A stretch of DNA of 28,859 bases from JBBQVS01 sp038211295 (GTDB lineage: Bacteria; Chloroflexota; Ktedonobacteria; Ktedonobacterales; Ktedonobacteraceae): contig JBBQVS010000050.1 of assembly GCA_038211295.1 (NCBI GenBank), forward strand, positions 1-28,859. Direction: 5' to 3'. Below, piece after piece: positions 14,636 to 22,172 of the stretch. Below the pieces are notes generated by a model, which searched no databases, had not been told where the DNA came from, and saw only the letters and a list, made by a program, of their open reading frames with translations. Position 1 is the stretch's first letter. The number at the start of each line of letters is the position of its first letter. Position numbers and translations under genes: made by a program.

Positions 14636-14847
14636 TGTCCGTGCTGATCGTGGGGTAACGAATAGAGCATCCTTCTCTATTCCTTCTCTCCTGAACGAGC
14701 ATCCAGTGACTGGAAATAGACCGTACCGCGAAGGAAGGCTGGAGTTATCCGTTCTTCGTTCCTTCCGATTTTTTATACGTTTTGTCTCATTGATCGCTAT
14801 AGTGTACACAACGATCTACGTGACCAGTAGCAAAAGGAGGGCAAAGC
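14636..14847 (+). terminator. infA-rpmJ spacer with a probable intrinsic terminator
   Basis: GAAGGAA (14730-14736) can pair with TTCCTTC (14759-14765), with a large loop, followed by CGATTTTTT (T-run 14769-14774). The upstream part holds direct repeats (GAGCATCC twice, CCTTCTCT twice) and the palindrome CCAGTGACTGG at 14703-14713. Downstream, TATAGT at 14798-14803 and the palindrome GTGTACAC (14802-14809) may belong to an rpmJ promoter, but no good -35 is seen. Confidence 0.5.
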
Positions 14848-14964
14848 ATGAAAGTGCGAGCCTCAGTAAAACCACGCTGTGATGGCTGCAAGGTTATTCG
14901 TCGCAACCGTGTTGTGATGGTGATTTGTAGCAAAGACCCAAAACACAAGCAGAAACAAGGCTAG
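14848..14964 (+). CDS. rpmJ: 50S ribosomal protein L36, zinc-binding type
   Basis: L36 is the smallest 50S protein. The 38-residue product starts MKVRASVKPRCDGCKVIRR, and the zinc ligands Cys11, Cys14, Cys27 and His33 are all present, so it is the C+ form. AAAGGAGG lies 8 bases before the ATG, which is a strong site. It is the first gene after the infA spacer and leads into rpsM, 43 bases downstream. Confidence 0.97.
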   Translation: MKVRASVKPRCDGCKVIRRNRVVMVICSKDPKHKQKQG

Positions 14965-15007
14965 GACGTTCATAAGCGTCTCACGAAACTGAAAGCTGGA
15001 GGAAAAG

Positions 15008-15391
15008 ATGGCTAGAATCGCCGGCGTTGACATCCCCCGCGAGAAGCGCGTGGAGATATCGCTGTGCTACATTTTCGGGATCGGGCTGACCACGAGCCGC
15101 AAAATCCTGGAACGAACACGCGTTAACCCCGACACGAGAGTAAAAAACTTGAGCGAAGAAGAGGTTAATCGTCTTCGTGAGTTTATTGACCGCGAGCATA
15201 AGGTCGAAGGCGACCTGCGCCGCGAAGTGGACATGAACATTAAACGCCTCATCGAGATTGGCTGCTATCGTGGAATGCGCCACCGTCGTAACTTGCCGTT
15301 GCGTGGGCAGAGAACCCGCACCAACGCACGTACACGCCGTGGTCCAAAACGAACGGTTGCAGGCAAGAAGAAGGCCGCAGCGAAGAAGTAA
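15008..15391 (+). CDS. rpsM: 30S ribosomal protein S13
   Basis: S13 lies in the 30S head and contacts the P-site tRNA and L5. The 127 residues contain MARIAGVDIPREKRVEISL, YIFGIGLTTSRKIL, the LREVDMNIKRLIEIGCYRGMRHRR region and the C-terminal tail RGQRTRTNARTRRGP followed by a Lys/Ala stretch that probably reaches tRNA. GGAGGA precedes the ATG. It opens the alpha block. Confidence 0.97.
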   Translation: MARIAGVDIPREKRVEISLCYIFGIGLTTSRKILERTRVNPDTRVKNLSEEEVNRLREFIDREHKVEGDLRREVDMNIKRLIEIGCYRGMRHRRNLPLRGQRTRTNARTRRGPKRTVAGKKKAAAKK

Positions 15392-15412
15392 CGCCGGAGA
15401 GGATTTGTAAGC

Positions 15413-15817
15413 ATGGCAGACAAGAAGAAGCCAACCGGAGCCGCCAAAGTCAGGCGGCGTGAGCGCAAGTCCGTTCCACGCGGACATGCTCATATTCAGG
15501 CAACATTCAACAATACAATTGTGACCCTCACCGACCCTAATGGAAATGTGCTTTCCTGGGGCAGTGCTGGTGGTCAAGGTTTCAAGGGTTCACGTAAGAG
15601 CACTCCTTACGCGGCGCAGGTCACAGCAGAAGTGGCAGCTCGCAAAGCGATGGAGCATGGTCTACGGCAGGTGGACGTATATGTCAAAGGCCCCGGTTCT
15701 GGTCGCGAAGCCGCAATCCGCTCTTTGCAGACCTCCGGCCTCGCCGTTACCTCGATTACTGATGTTACACCTATTCCACACAACGGCTGTCGCCCACCAA
15801 AGAGACGACGTGTATAA
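15413..15817 (+). CDS. rpsK: 30S ribosomal protein S11
   Basis: S11 forms the 30S platform near the E-site mRNA. The 134-residue product has the signatures AHIQATFNNTIVTLTDPNG, WGSAGGQGFKGSRKSTPYAAQ and the C-terminal DVTPIPHNGCRPPKRRRV. The latter includes the Asn-Gly site that becomes isoaspartate in some bacteria. The Shine-Dalgarno GGAGAGGA lies upstream of the ATG. It is 22 bases after rpsM and 64 before rpsD. Confidence 0.97.
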   Translation: MADKKKPTGAAKVRRRERKSVPRGHAHIQATFNNTIVTLTDPNGNVLSWGSAGGQGFKGSRKSTPYAAQVTAEVAARKAMEHGLRQVDVYVKGPGSGREAAIRSLQTSGLAVTSITDVTPIPHNGCRPPKRRRV

Positions 15818-15881
15818 CTCACCCGTTACAGCGGGAAAATCATTGTGTTCCACACTGTGCGTGTGAGGAGGATTCAACTAG

Positions 15882-16508
15882 ATGGCACGTTATACCGGCC
15901 CCGTCTGCAAGCTGTGCAGGCGTGAGGGGGTTAAACTCTTTCTGAAAGGCGACAAGTGTCTGACAAAATGCACACTTGAACGCCGCAATACAAAACCTGG
16001 ACAGCACGGCGCGGCCCGCGCTCGTAAAGAGTCCGGCTACGCGAAGCAGCTGCGCGAGAAGCAGCGCGTGCGTCGCACCTATGGCATTCTGGAGCGTCAG
16101 TTCCGCAAACATTTCGGCTCTGCCGCCCGCCGTCCTGGCAAGACCAGCGAGAACCTGTTACAAATCCTTGAGATGCGCCTGGACAACCTGGTGTACCGCA
16201 TGGGTTTTGCTGATTCCCGCGCCCAGGCCCGCCAGATTGTCAACCATGGACATTTCGCGGTCAATGGTCGCAAAACAGATATCCCATCCTTTATTGCCAA
16301 GCCTAATGATGTAATTACCGTGCGTGATCGCAGCAAGGGCCTTGAGTACTTCAAGACTCGCACTCTGCTGCTGGCGCAAAAAGGCGTTCCTACATGGCTT
16401 AGCCTGGACATCAACGCGATGAGCGGACGTGTTATCACTATCCCCTTACGCACAGACCTCGAACTGCCCTTCGATGAGCAGATGGTGGTTGAATTCTACC
16501 AGCGATAA
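15882..16508 (+). CDS. rpsD: 30S ribosomal protein S4, zinc-binding type
   Basis: S4 is a primary 16S rRNA binder and, in other bacteria, the autoregulator of the alpha operon. At the N-terminus, Cys9, Cys12, Cys26 and Cys30 form the zinc motif of the C+ type. The S4 RNA-binding domain is recognisable around residues 95-155 (MRLDNLVYRMGFADSRAQARQIVNHGHF in parts, then VNGRKTDIPSF). The length of 208 is normal. GAGGAGG precedes the ATG. A 181-base spacer follows before rpoA. Confidence 0.97.
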   Translation: MARYTGPVCKLCRREGVKLFLKGDKCLTKCTLERRNTKPGQHGAARARKESGYAKQLREKQRVRRTYGILERQFRKHFGSAARRPGKTSENLLQILEMRLDNLVYRMGFADSRAQARQIVNHGHFAVNGRKTDIPSFIAKPNDVITVRDRSKGLEYFKTRTLLLAQKGVPTWLSLDINAMSGRVITIPLRTDLELPFDEQMVVEFYQR

Positions 16509-16689
16509 TGTCGCTGACTTAGGCGAAGAACTCTTGGACTACCCTACCAGCTTTGTTGTTGGGGGAACGAACGATACGCATTCTCGCTTGTGAGAAACAA
16601 CGTTTCTCTCCTTGAGTGAACGCGTATGGTGGACTCGTAAGGCAAGAAGACACTGGAGAGTGGTAGAAAAAGAAAGGCGGGTTAGAACC
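16509..16689 (+). promoter_or_regulatory. rpsD-rpoA spacer with a tight hairpin
   Basis: GAGAAAC (16592-16598) pairs perfectly with GTTTCTC (16602-16608) across a 3-base loop. No T-run follows. No convincing promoter or gene was found in the spacer. The reading frame of rpoA is open through 16612-16689, but that translated stretch does not resemble the alpha-subunit N-terminus. Confidence 0.45.
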
Positions 16690-17670
16690 TTGCTAGATAT
16701 TGCTCTGCCTCGCATTAAAAACACAAAAACACAGGGAAACTATGCGAGCTATGATATTGAGCCGTTAGAGGCGGGGTACGGAATGACCCTCGGCAACTCG
16801 CTGCGACGCGTGCTGATGTCGTCACTCCCCGGTGCTGCCGTGACCTCTATTCGGATTGAGGGCGTACAACACGAGTTTCAGGATGTCCCGAACGTCATGG
16901 AAGACGTGACTGACATCGTGCTGAATATTAAGAAACTGCGTCTCCGTTGCTTTTCAGACGGTCCTGTGTCGATGCGTCTGGAAGTATCAGGGGCGTGCGA
17001 AGTGACCGCCGCCGACATCATTGCACCAAGCACTGTGGAGATCGTCAATCCCGAACTTCACATCGCAACATTGGACAATGAGAATGCGCGGCTCGAAATG
17101 GAACTGGTGGTCGAGACGGGTCGGGGCTATGTCCCCGCAGACTCAAAAGACGATCAGCCAATCGGCGTTATTCCAATCGATGCCATTTATACCCCTGTAC
17201 AAAAGGCCAACTATACGGTTGAGCACACACGTGTAGGGCAAATGACCAACTTTGATAAAATCGTTATGGATGTGACAACCGATGGAACCGTCACACCTGA
17301 CGAGGCGTTACGTCAGAGCGCGGATATTCTGGTGCGGCACTTCACACTGCTCGCCAACTATCGCGCAACTGTGCAAGAGATAGAGAAACCACCTCTGAGC
17401 AGCTTGCCCATTCCGCCGAAGATTTATGATACACCCATCGAGGAACTTGATCTTTCCGTGCGTGCATATAACTGCCTCAAACGCAGTAATATCACGAAGG
17501 TTGGGCAAGTGCTTTCGATGAATGAGGAAGACCTTCTAGGTGTGCGTAACTTTGGTGAGAAGAGCTTGATCGAGCTACAGGAGCGGTTACACCAGCGAAG
17601 TTTCTTGCCCGGTCCTGGGAAAAGTGCTGTCGGTACCGTAGAGAGCGGCGACGGCGAATTGGAGGAGTAA
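16690..17670 (+). CDS. rpoA: DNA-directed RNA polymerase alpha subunit
   Basis: The alpha dimer nucleates RNA polymerase assembly, and its C-terminal domain contacts UP elements and activators. The TTG at 16690 is preferred because the product then begins LDIALPRI in the family manner and has 326 residues. Its Shine-Dalgarno (AAAGG, 12 bases upstream) is weak and distant, so the start is uncertain. The N-terminal domain shows IEPLEAGYGMTLGNSLRRVLMSSLPGAAV in two parts (24-51). The alphaCTD spans about 249-302 with Arg258 and Asn261 in the DNA-contact helix and NFGEKSLIEL near 287-296. The last 20 residues are acidic. Confidence 0.96.
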   Translation: MLDIALPRIKNTKTQGNYASYDIEPLEAGYGMTLGNSLRRVLMSSLPGAAVTSIRIEGVQHEFQDVPNVMEDVTDIVLNIKKLRLRCFSDGPVSMRLEVSGACEVTAADIIAPSTVEIVNPELHIATLDNENARLEMELVVETGRGYVPADSKDDQPIGVIPIDAIYTPVQKANYTVEHTRVGQMTNFDKIVMDVTTDGTVTPDEALRQSADILVRHFTLLANYRATVQEIEKPPLSSLPIPPKIYDTPIEELDLSVRAYNCLKRSNITKVGQVLSMNEEDLLGVRNFGEKSLIELQERLHQRSFLPGPGKSAVGTVESGDGELEE

Positions 17671-17671
17671 G

Positions 17672-18298
17672 TTGAGGCACAGAATTGCTGGCAACCGACT
17701 AAGTATGCCAGAGCCACGCCGTCGTTCCGCACGTCGCAACTTGATGGCTGGCCTTATTCGTTATGATCGCATCAAGACTACTGAGGCCCGCGCCCGCGCG
17801 ATTCGCTCGGAAGTCGAGAAGTTAATTGATACGGCCGTCAAGGGCCATCTCGCGGCCCGCGCCTACTTGAAAAACATCGTGGATGACGATGAAAAAGCTG
17901 GACAGGTGCTCGCGTTCGCCCGTCGTGGTCGCTTCTCCCTCAAGGTGAAGATTGCCACAAACGAGGAACGTCTGGAGCAGCAGAAAGCTCCTCTTACCGA
18001 CAAGGGACGCAAGTTCCTCGAAGATAAGAACAAAGCACGGCGCGAGGAATTGCTCCGCATCATCTCTAACGAGGACGACGCCGAGAAGGCCCTACAAGCC
18101 GCGTACCGCGCAATGGTTATCGAGCTACATGCCCGCCGTACCATTCTAAGCGCGTTGCCAGACGAACTCGTCGTGAAAAAGATGTTCGACGAGCTGGCAC
18201 CACGCTACGTCAATCGCCCAGGTGGCTATACCCGCATTACTAAGTTGGGCAAGCGCAAAGGCGACGCGGCCGACATCGCGCAGATCGCGCTCATGTAG
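17672..18298 (+). CDS. rplQ: 50S ribosomal protein L17 with a large internal insertion
   Basis: L17 lies near the tunnel exit. The TTG at 17672 follows GGAGGAG by 4 bases and gives MRHRIAGNRLS, the standard beginning. The core continues with RRNLMAGLIRYDRIKTTEARA and resumes at the end with KKMFDELAPRYVNRPGGYTRITKLGKRKGDAA (in parts). Between residues about 63 and 152 lie about 85-90 extra, highly charged and probably helical residues. The total is 208 against about 115-140. The frame is intact. It overlaps neither neighbour but starts one base after the rpoA stop, indicating coupling. Confidence 0.94.
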   Translation: MRHRIAGNRLSMPEPRRRSARRNLMAGLIRYDRIKTTEARARAIRSEVEKLIDTAVKGHLAARAYLKNIVDDDEKAGQVLAFARRGRFSLKVKIATNEERLEQQKAPLTDKGRKFLEDKNKARREELLRIISNEDDAEKALQAAYRAMVIELHARRTILSALPDELVVKKMFDELAPRYVNRPGGYTRITKLGKRKGDAADIAQIALM

Positions 18299-18313
18299 GA
18301 ATCAACGATTGCC

Positions 18314-19105
18314 ATGAACATTGCGTGCGGCATCGAGTATGATGGCACCGAATATCGAGGCTTTCAACGCCAGCCCACGCGCCATGGACAGACCGTGCAA
18401 GGTGTGCTAGAAGCAACGATTGCACAGATTTCAGGCGAGAGGGCGGTCATCTACGGCGCAGGCCGTACCGACTCAGGCGTACATGCGACAGGGCAGGTGA
18501 TCAACTTTTATACGCGCTCACAGTTGACACCCTCAGTATGGCAAAGAGCGTTCAACGCGAAACTGCCCACGTCGGTGGCAGTGCGCTGGGCCAGGGCAAT
18601 GCCCGACGATTTTCACGCACGTTTCAGTGCGAAGAGTCGGTCTTATCGCTACACCGTCTGGAACGCTACCGCACCAAAACCGTTGTTGGTGCGATACAGT
18701 TACCATTGCTCATACGTCCTGGACGTGGCGCGAATGCAAGAAGCGTGTCAGCTTTTGCTGGGATGCAAAGACTTTGGAGCGTTCGGGCGCAGTCCCGACG
18801 AGACAAACCCGATGCGGCCCGGCCCGCATTCTTGCGTGCGGGTAATGCTGGAGGCACAGTGTACTCGTCAGGAAGAGGACGCGTGCATCTACTATGACTT
18901 TACCGCGAACGCCTTTTTGACAGGCATGGTACGCAGAATGGTTGGAACACTGTTAGCGGTGGGACGAGGACGTGTCTCCCTGGATGAGTTCGAGAATATT
19001 GTACAACGTGCGGAAAAAACGCACCCTGGTTCGGCGGCCCCCTCACATGGGCTGTGTCTGGTACGGGTAAAGTATCCTGAAGAGTTTGGAGCAACAAACA
19101 CATGA
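18314..19105 (+). CDS. truA: tRNA pseudouridine(38-40) synthase TruA
   Basis: TruA isomerises uridines in the tRNA anticodon arm. The catalytic aspartate is Asp53 in GAGRTDSGVHATGQ. The N-terminal strand IEYDGTEYRGFQRQ and the C-terminal FLTGMVRRMVGTLLAVGRGR are both typical, and the 263-residue length is normal. The ATG at 18314 has only a weak upstream AGGA. The gene overlaps rplM by 4 bases (ATGA), the usual truA-rplM-rpsI arrangement. Confidence 0.95.
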   Translation: MNIACGIEYDGTEYRGFQRQPTRHGQTVQGVLEATIAQISGERAVIYGAGRTDSGVHATGQVINFYTRSQLTPSVWQRAFNAKLPTSVAVRWARAMPDDFHARFSAKSRSYRYTVWNATAPKPLLVRYSYHCSYVLDVARMQEACQLLLGCKDFGAFGRSPDETNPMRPGPHSCVRVMLEAQCTRQEEDACIYYDFTANAFLTGMVRRMVGTLLAVGRGRVSLDEFENIVQRAEKTHPGSAAPSHGLCLVRVKYPEEFGATNT

Positions 19106-19584
19106 TGAAGACATATACTGCAACAGCCGGTGATATGAATCCTCAATGGTACATCATCGATGCTGAAGGGCAGATACTTGGTCGTGTTGCTTCGCAGATC
19201 GCGCAGATTCTGCGAGGAAAACACAAGCCGACATTTACACCGAATCTTCCCACGGGAGACTTCGTGATTGTTCTTAATGCCGACAAAATCGCTGTAACCG
19301 GCAATCGTATGGAGCAGAAAATCTACTACCGTCATAGCCAGTACCCCGGCGGTATGAAGAAGACAACCCTGCGTCAGACCATCGAGGGCAAGTTCCCGGA
19401 GCGGGCTGTAGAACATGCTGTACGCGGCATGGTTATGCACAACCGTCTGGGCGCGGACATTATGAAACGCTTGAAGGTCTACGCTGGCACCAATCATCCA
19501 CACGCGGCGCAAAAACCAGTGCTGTGGAGAGGGCCAGAGGCGTTGTTGAAGAAGCCATCGGTTGAGACCACCGAGGCGAAGTAA
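19102..19584 (+). CDS. rplM: 50S ribosomal protein L13
   Basis: L13 is an early 50S assembly protein. The 160 residues include WYIIDAEGQILGRVASQIA, ILRGKHKPTFTPN, GDFVIVLNADKIAVTG and the signature VRGMVMHNRLGADIMKRLKVYAG. The first ATG at 19102 overlaps the truA stop; the next codon is also ATG, so either may be used. The C-terminus is about 12 residues longer than common forms. rpsI follows after 17 bases. Confidence 0.96.
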   Translation: MMKTYTATAGDMNPQWYIIDAEGQILGRVASQIAQILRGKHKPTFTPNLPTGDFVIVLNADKIAVTGNRMEQKIYYRHSQYPGGMKKTTLRQTIEGKFPERAVEHAVRGMVMHNRLGADIMKRLKVYAGTNHPHAAQKPVLWRGPEALLKKPSVETTEAK

Positions 19585-19601
19585 GCAGAGGAGAAATCAC
19601 G

Positions 19602-20009
19602 TTGGTCGATACCATCAAAGGCGAGTACTACTACGGTATGGGACGACGCAAAACGGCTGTGGCTCGTGTGCGCCTCTTCCCAAATGGCGATGGCAGCATC
19701 GAAATTAACGGTAAGACCGCTGACGCGTACTTCGGACGCGAGGCATTGCTTTCCGTTGTCTCCGCGCCCTTTCGTGCCGTTGACATTGATAATAGCTATA
19801 ACATGACCATTCGCGTTCTCGGCGGTGGCACAACGGGACAGGCCGGAGCAATCCGTCACGCCCTCTCGCGTGCGTTGCTGCGAATGAACCCGGAGTTCAA
19901 ACTTGCCCTGCGACGGGCTGGCTACCTCACGCGTGACCCACGCATGAAGGAACGTAAAAAGCCAGGTCTGAAGCGTGCTCGTAAGGCCCCACAATACACG
20001 AAACGTTAA
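19602..20009 (+). CDS. rpsI: 30S ribosomal protein S9
   Basis: S9 places its C-terminal tail in the P-site. The start is TTG at 19602, 8 bases after AGAGGAG. The 135-residue product has YYGMGRRKTAVARVRL, GKTADAYFGRE, GGGTTGQAGAIRHALSRAL and the terminal KKPGLKRARKAPQYTKR with the conserved final Lys-Arg that touches P-site tRNA. It ends the ribosomal cluster and is followed by a long inverted repeat. Confidence 0.97.
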   Translation: MVDTIKGEYYYGMGRRKTAVARVRLFPNGDGSIEINGKTADAYFGREALLSVVSAPFRAVDIDNSYNMTIRVLGGGTTGQAGAIRHALSRALLRMNPEFKLALRRAGYLTRDPRMKERKKPGLKRARKAPQYTKR

Positions 20010-20014
20010 TAGTT

Positions 20015-20082
20015 CAGACGCGACTGAAGGAATGTAGGGGAGACCCTCGCGGCCTCCCCTACATTCCTTCAGTCGCGTACTG
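20015..20082. terminator. Perfect 25-bp inverted repeat between convergent rpsI and ilvE
   Basis: Positions 20018-20042 are perfectly complementary to 20054-20078, with an 11-base loop (20043-20053). Three further pairs (CAG 20015-20017 with CTG 20080-20082) add across a one-base bulge. The T-run of a standard intrinsic terminator is missing on both strands. Its location between convergent genes suggests a bidirectional transcription barrier or a 3'-end stabiliser; this is inference. Confidence 0.7.
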
Positions 20083-20117
20083 CCTCCCTACACTTCACAT
20101 TAGGGGTGTCTGCGAAA

Positions 20118-21068
20118 CTAATCGATTGCCTGCGAATGGTGCGCCACATTCGCATACACAGGCGTACACCACTGCTCGCGATAATCTGGATGCTTGCCGC
20201 GCACGACATCAAAGTACAGTGCCTGGAGCTTCTCCCCAATCGGGCCAACCTTGCCATCACCAATTGGACGATGATCAACGCTGACCACAGGCGCAATCTG
20301 CGCTCCCGTGCCACACAGAAACATTTCATCTGCATTGTAGAGTTCTGTGCGGTCTATCACACGCTCTTGTGTGGTATAGCCAAGCTCGCGCTGCCCCAGC
20401 TTCATCACCGTGTCGCGAGTGATGCCCAGCAGAATATTCTCAGTTGGGGCAGGGGTGACAAATTCTCCGCCTTGCACCAGAAAAATGTTTTCCGCGCTGC
20501 CCTCTGAAACATTTCCCTCGTTCGTGAGCATGATGGCCTCATCGAAACCATTCTGCATCGCCTCGGTCTTCGCCAGAGCCGCGTTGACATAACCGCCCGT
20601 GACCTTCGCGCGTGCTGGCAGCGCGTTGTCATCGAGCCGCCGCCACGAGGAGACGCCACACTTCATGCCAGACAAGGGAACATAACCTCCCTGTGGCTCC
20701 GAGGTGAGAATGAAATGATCTTCAAGATCGTGCAGGCGCACGCCAAGCATCTCGCCACCCTTGTAGACAACCGGGCGCAGGTAGACATCCTCGTGCTGGT
20801 CATTGCGCCGCACCAGTTCCGCGCTAATCTCAATCAACTGCTCTACCGTGTACGGAAGCTTCATATACAAAATGTTGCACGAACGGCGCAATCGCTCGTA
20901 ATGTTCTCTGAGCCGAAACAAATATACTTGCTCGTCTTCCTGATTCCAGTAGCCGCGAATGCCCTCAAAACATCCTGTGCCATAGGCGAACCCATGTGTG
21001 CGTACAGAAATGACACCACGCTCGGCGGGTATAAACTCGCCATTCATAAACAGTTCTTTTGCATTCAT
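20118..21068 (-). CDS. ilvE: Branched-chain amino acid aminotransferase
   Basis: This is a fold-type IV PLP enzyme that transfers amino groups between 2-oxoglutarate/Glu and the Val, Leu and Ile keto acids. The probable PLP lysine is Lys155 in ARAKVTGGYVNAALAK. Other signatures are THGFAYGTGCFEGIRGY (24-40), YLRPVVYKGG, and MLTNEGNVSEGSAENIFLV (about 179-197). The 316-residue length is normal for the short IlvE group; a D-amino-acid or aminodeoxychorismate-lyase-like role is less likely. The ATG at 21068 has no adjacent Shine-Dalgarno. A strong AAAGGAGG lies 43 bases upstream beyond a hairpin. Confidence 0.9.
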   Translation of the reverse strand: MNAKELFMNGEFIPAERGVISVRTHGFAYGTGCFEGIRGYWNQEDEQVYLFRLREHYERLRRSCNILYMKLPYTVEQLIEISAELVRRNDQHEDVYLRPVVYKGGEMLGVRLHDLEDHFILTSEPQGGYVPLSGMKCGVSSWRRLDDNALPARAKVTGGYVNAALAKTEAMQNGFDEAIMLTNEGNVSEGSAENIFLVQGGEFVTPAPTENILLGITRDTVMKLGQRELGYTTQERVIDRTELYNADEMFLCGTGAQIAPVVSVDHRPIGDGKVGPIGEKLQALYFDVVRGKHPDYREQWCTPVYANVAHHSQAID

Positions 21069-21079
21069 AACGTTTTCAG

Positions 21080-21119
21080 GATAAGTAGCAGCGATGCCAC
21101 TTATCGCAAAGCCTCCTTT
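21080..21119 (-). promoter_or_regulatory. Strong Shine-Dalgarno and hairpin in the ilvE leader
   Basis: On the minus strand AAAGGAGG (21119-21112) is followed after 6 bases by a 10-bp stem (21105-21096 with 21089-21080, one G-U pair, 6-base loop), and then 11 bases to the ilvE ATG. Folding the stem would reduce the effective distance between the site and the start codon from 43 to 17 bases. No canonical start codon lies in frame between them. Confidence 0.55.
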
Positions 21120-21173
21120 ATAGTAGTTGTGCTGCGTATAAAACTAGTATACGACAGCGAAAGCGAGTATGAG

Positions 21174-21210
21174 TACAGCCAAGTCGCGGTTCCTTCCGAC
21201 TTTGGCTGTA
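21174..21210. promoter_or_regulatory. Inverted repeat between rocF and ilvE
   Basis: TACAGCCAAGTCG (21174-21186) is complementary to 21197-21210 with one bulged base, giving a 13-bp stem around a 10-base loop. No T-run follows on the minus strand. It could weaken readthrough from rocF into ilvE or mark the 3' end of the rocF message. -10-like sequences on the minus strand (TATACT near 21150) lack a good -35. Confidence 0.5.
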
Positions 21211-21237
21211 GGTGTTCCTGCTTCCCATACACAAAAA

Positions 21238-22131
21238 CTAGAGTATCTTCTTACCGAGCGCGGAGAGAATCAGTTCAACGGCGAGCTTCGCGGTTGTGTT
21301 CTCGCTATCAAGAATGGGGTTGACCTCGACGACATCCATCGAAACAAGCTTCTGCGAGACTGAAAGCAATTCCATTGCAAGATGCGCCTCACGATAGCTG
21401 AGGCCACCGCGTACAGGCGTGCCAACGCCCGGAGCTTCGCGTGGGTCGAGCGAGTCCATGTCAAGGCTGAGGTGAATAGGGTTGTTGTGCTGACTCGCGA
21501 GCGCAATCGCTTCTTGTGTGACGCTGGTCATCCCGCGCTGGTCAATGTCCGACATGGTGAAGACGTGAATGTTGTGTTCACGCAGTAGCACCTGCTCCTG
21601 TATGTCAAGGTCGCGTGCGCCAAGTATGACAATCGTCTCTTTGTTGATTTTCGGCATCCATCCGCTTGCGTTCACCAACCGTCCGTCACCGATGCCCGCA
21701 AGTGCCGCGAGAATCATGCCGTGAATGTTCCCTGATGGCGTTGTGGTGTCTGTGTTGAAGTCCGCGTGAGCATCTACCCATATGACGCCAATATCTTTGT
21801 GAACGTGTGCCACGCCGCTTACAGACCCCAGTGAGATGCTGTGGTCACCACCAAGCAGTAGCGGAAACTCGTTTTCCTGTAGCGAATTGCTTACGAGCCT
21901 CGCGAGTTCTTCGGATGCGTGAACGATGGGTTCAAGATACTTGAGGTGAGGGTTGCCCTCCGGCCTACTCTCCGGCTGCGGAATCGCCAAATTACCAATA
22001 TCGTGAACGGTGTGGCCCAAACTTTGTAGCTGATCGCTCAGACCTGCGTAACGGATCGCACTTGCTCCCATGTCAACGCCGCGCCTGTCCGCGCCCAGAT
22101 CCATGGGTGCGCCAATGATACGTATGTGCAT
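21238..22131 (-). CDS. rocF: Arginase
   Basis: Arginase hydrolyses arginine to ornithine and urea with a binuclear manganese centre. All metal ligands are visible: His97 (GGDHSIS), Asp120, His122 and Asp124 (DAHADFNT), and Asp224 and Asp226 (SLDMDSLDP). SGNIHGM (133-139) with His137 and the late Glu269 (VVEVNP) fit arginase better than agmatinase. The 297-residue length is normal. The ATG at 22131 follows AGGAGG on the minus strand. It has its own promoter, and ilvE lies 169 bases downstream on the same strand. Confidence 0.95.
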   Translation of the reverse strand: MHIRIIGAPMDLGADRRGVDMGASAIRYAGLSDQLQSLGHTVHDIGNLAIPQPESRPEGNPHLKYLEPIVHASEELARLVSNSLQENEFPLLLGGDHSISLGSVSGVAHVHKDIGVIWVDAHADFNTDTTTPSGNIHGMILAALAGIGDGRLVNASGWMPKINKETIVILGARDLDIQEQVLLREHNIHVFTMSDIDQRGMTSVTQEAIALASQHNNPIHLSLDMDSLDPREAPGVGTPVRGGLSYREAHLAMELLSVSQKLVSMDVVEVNPILDSENTTAKLAVELILSALGKKIL

Positions 22132-22172
22132 AATGTCCTCCTGCTCGTCTTTGAACAGTGCCTTTTGCCCTC

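Noticed and set aside
16612..16689. Longer RpoA starting at TTG 16612
   Set aside because: The added residues are unlike any alpha-subunit N-terminus, and no ribosome-binding site precedes that codon.
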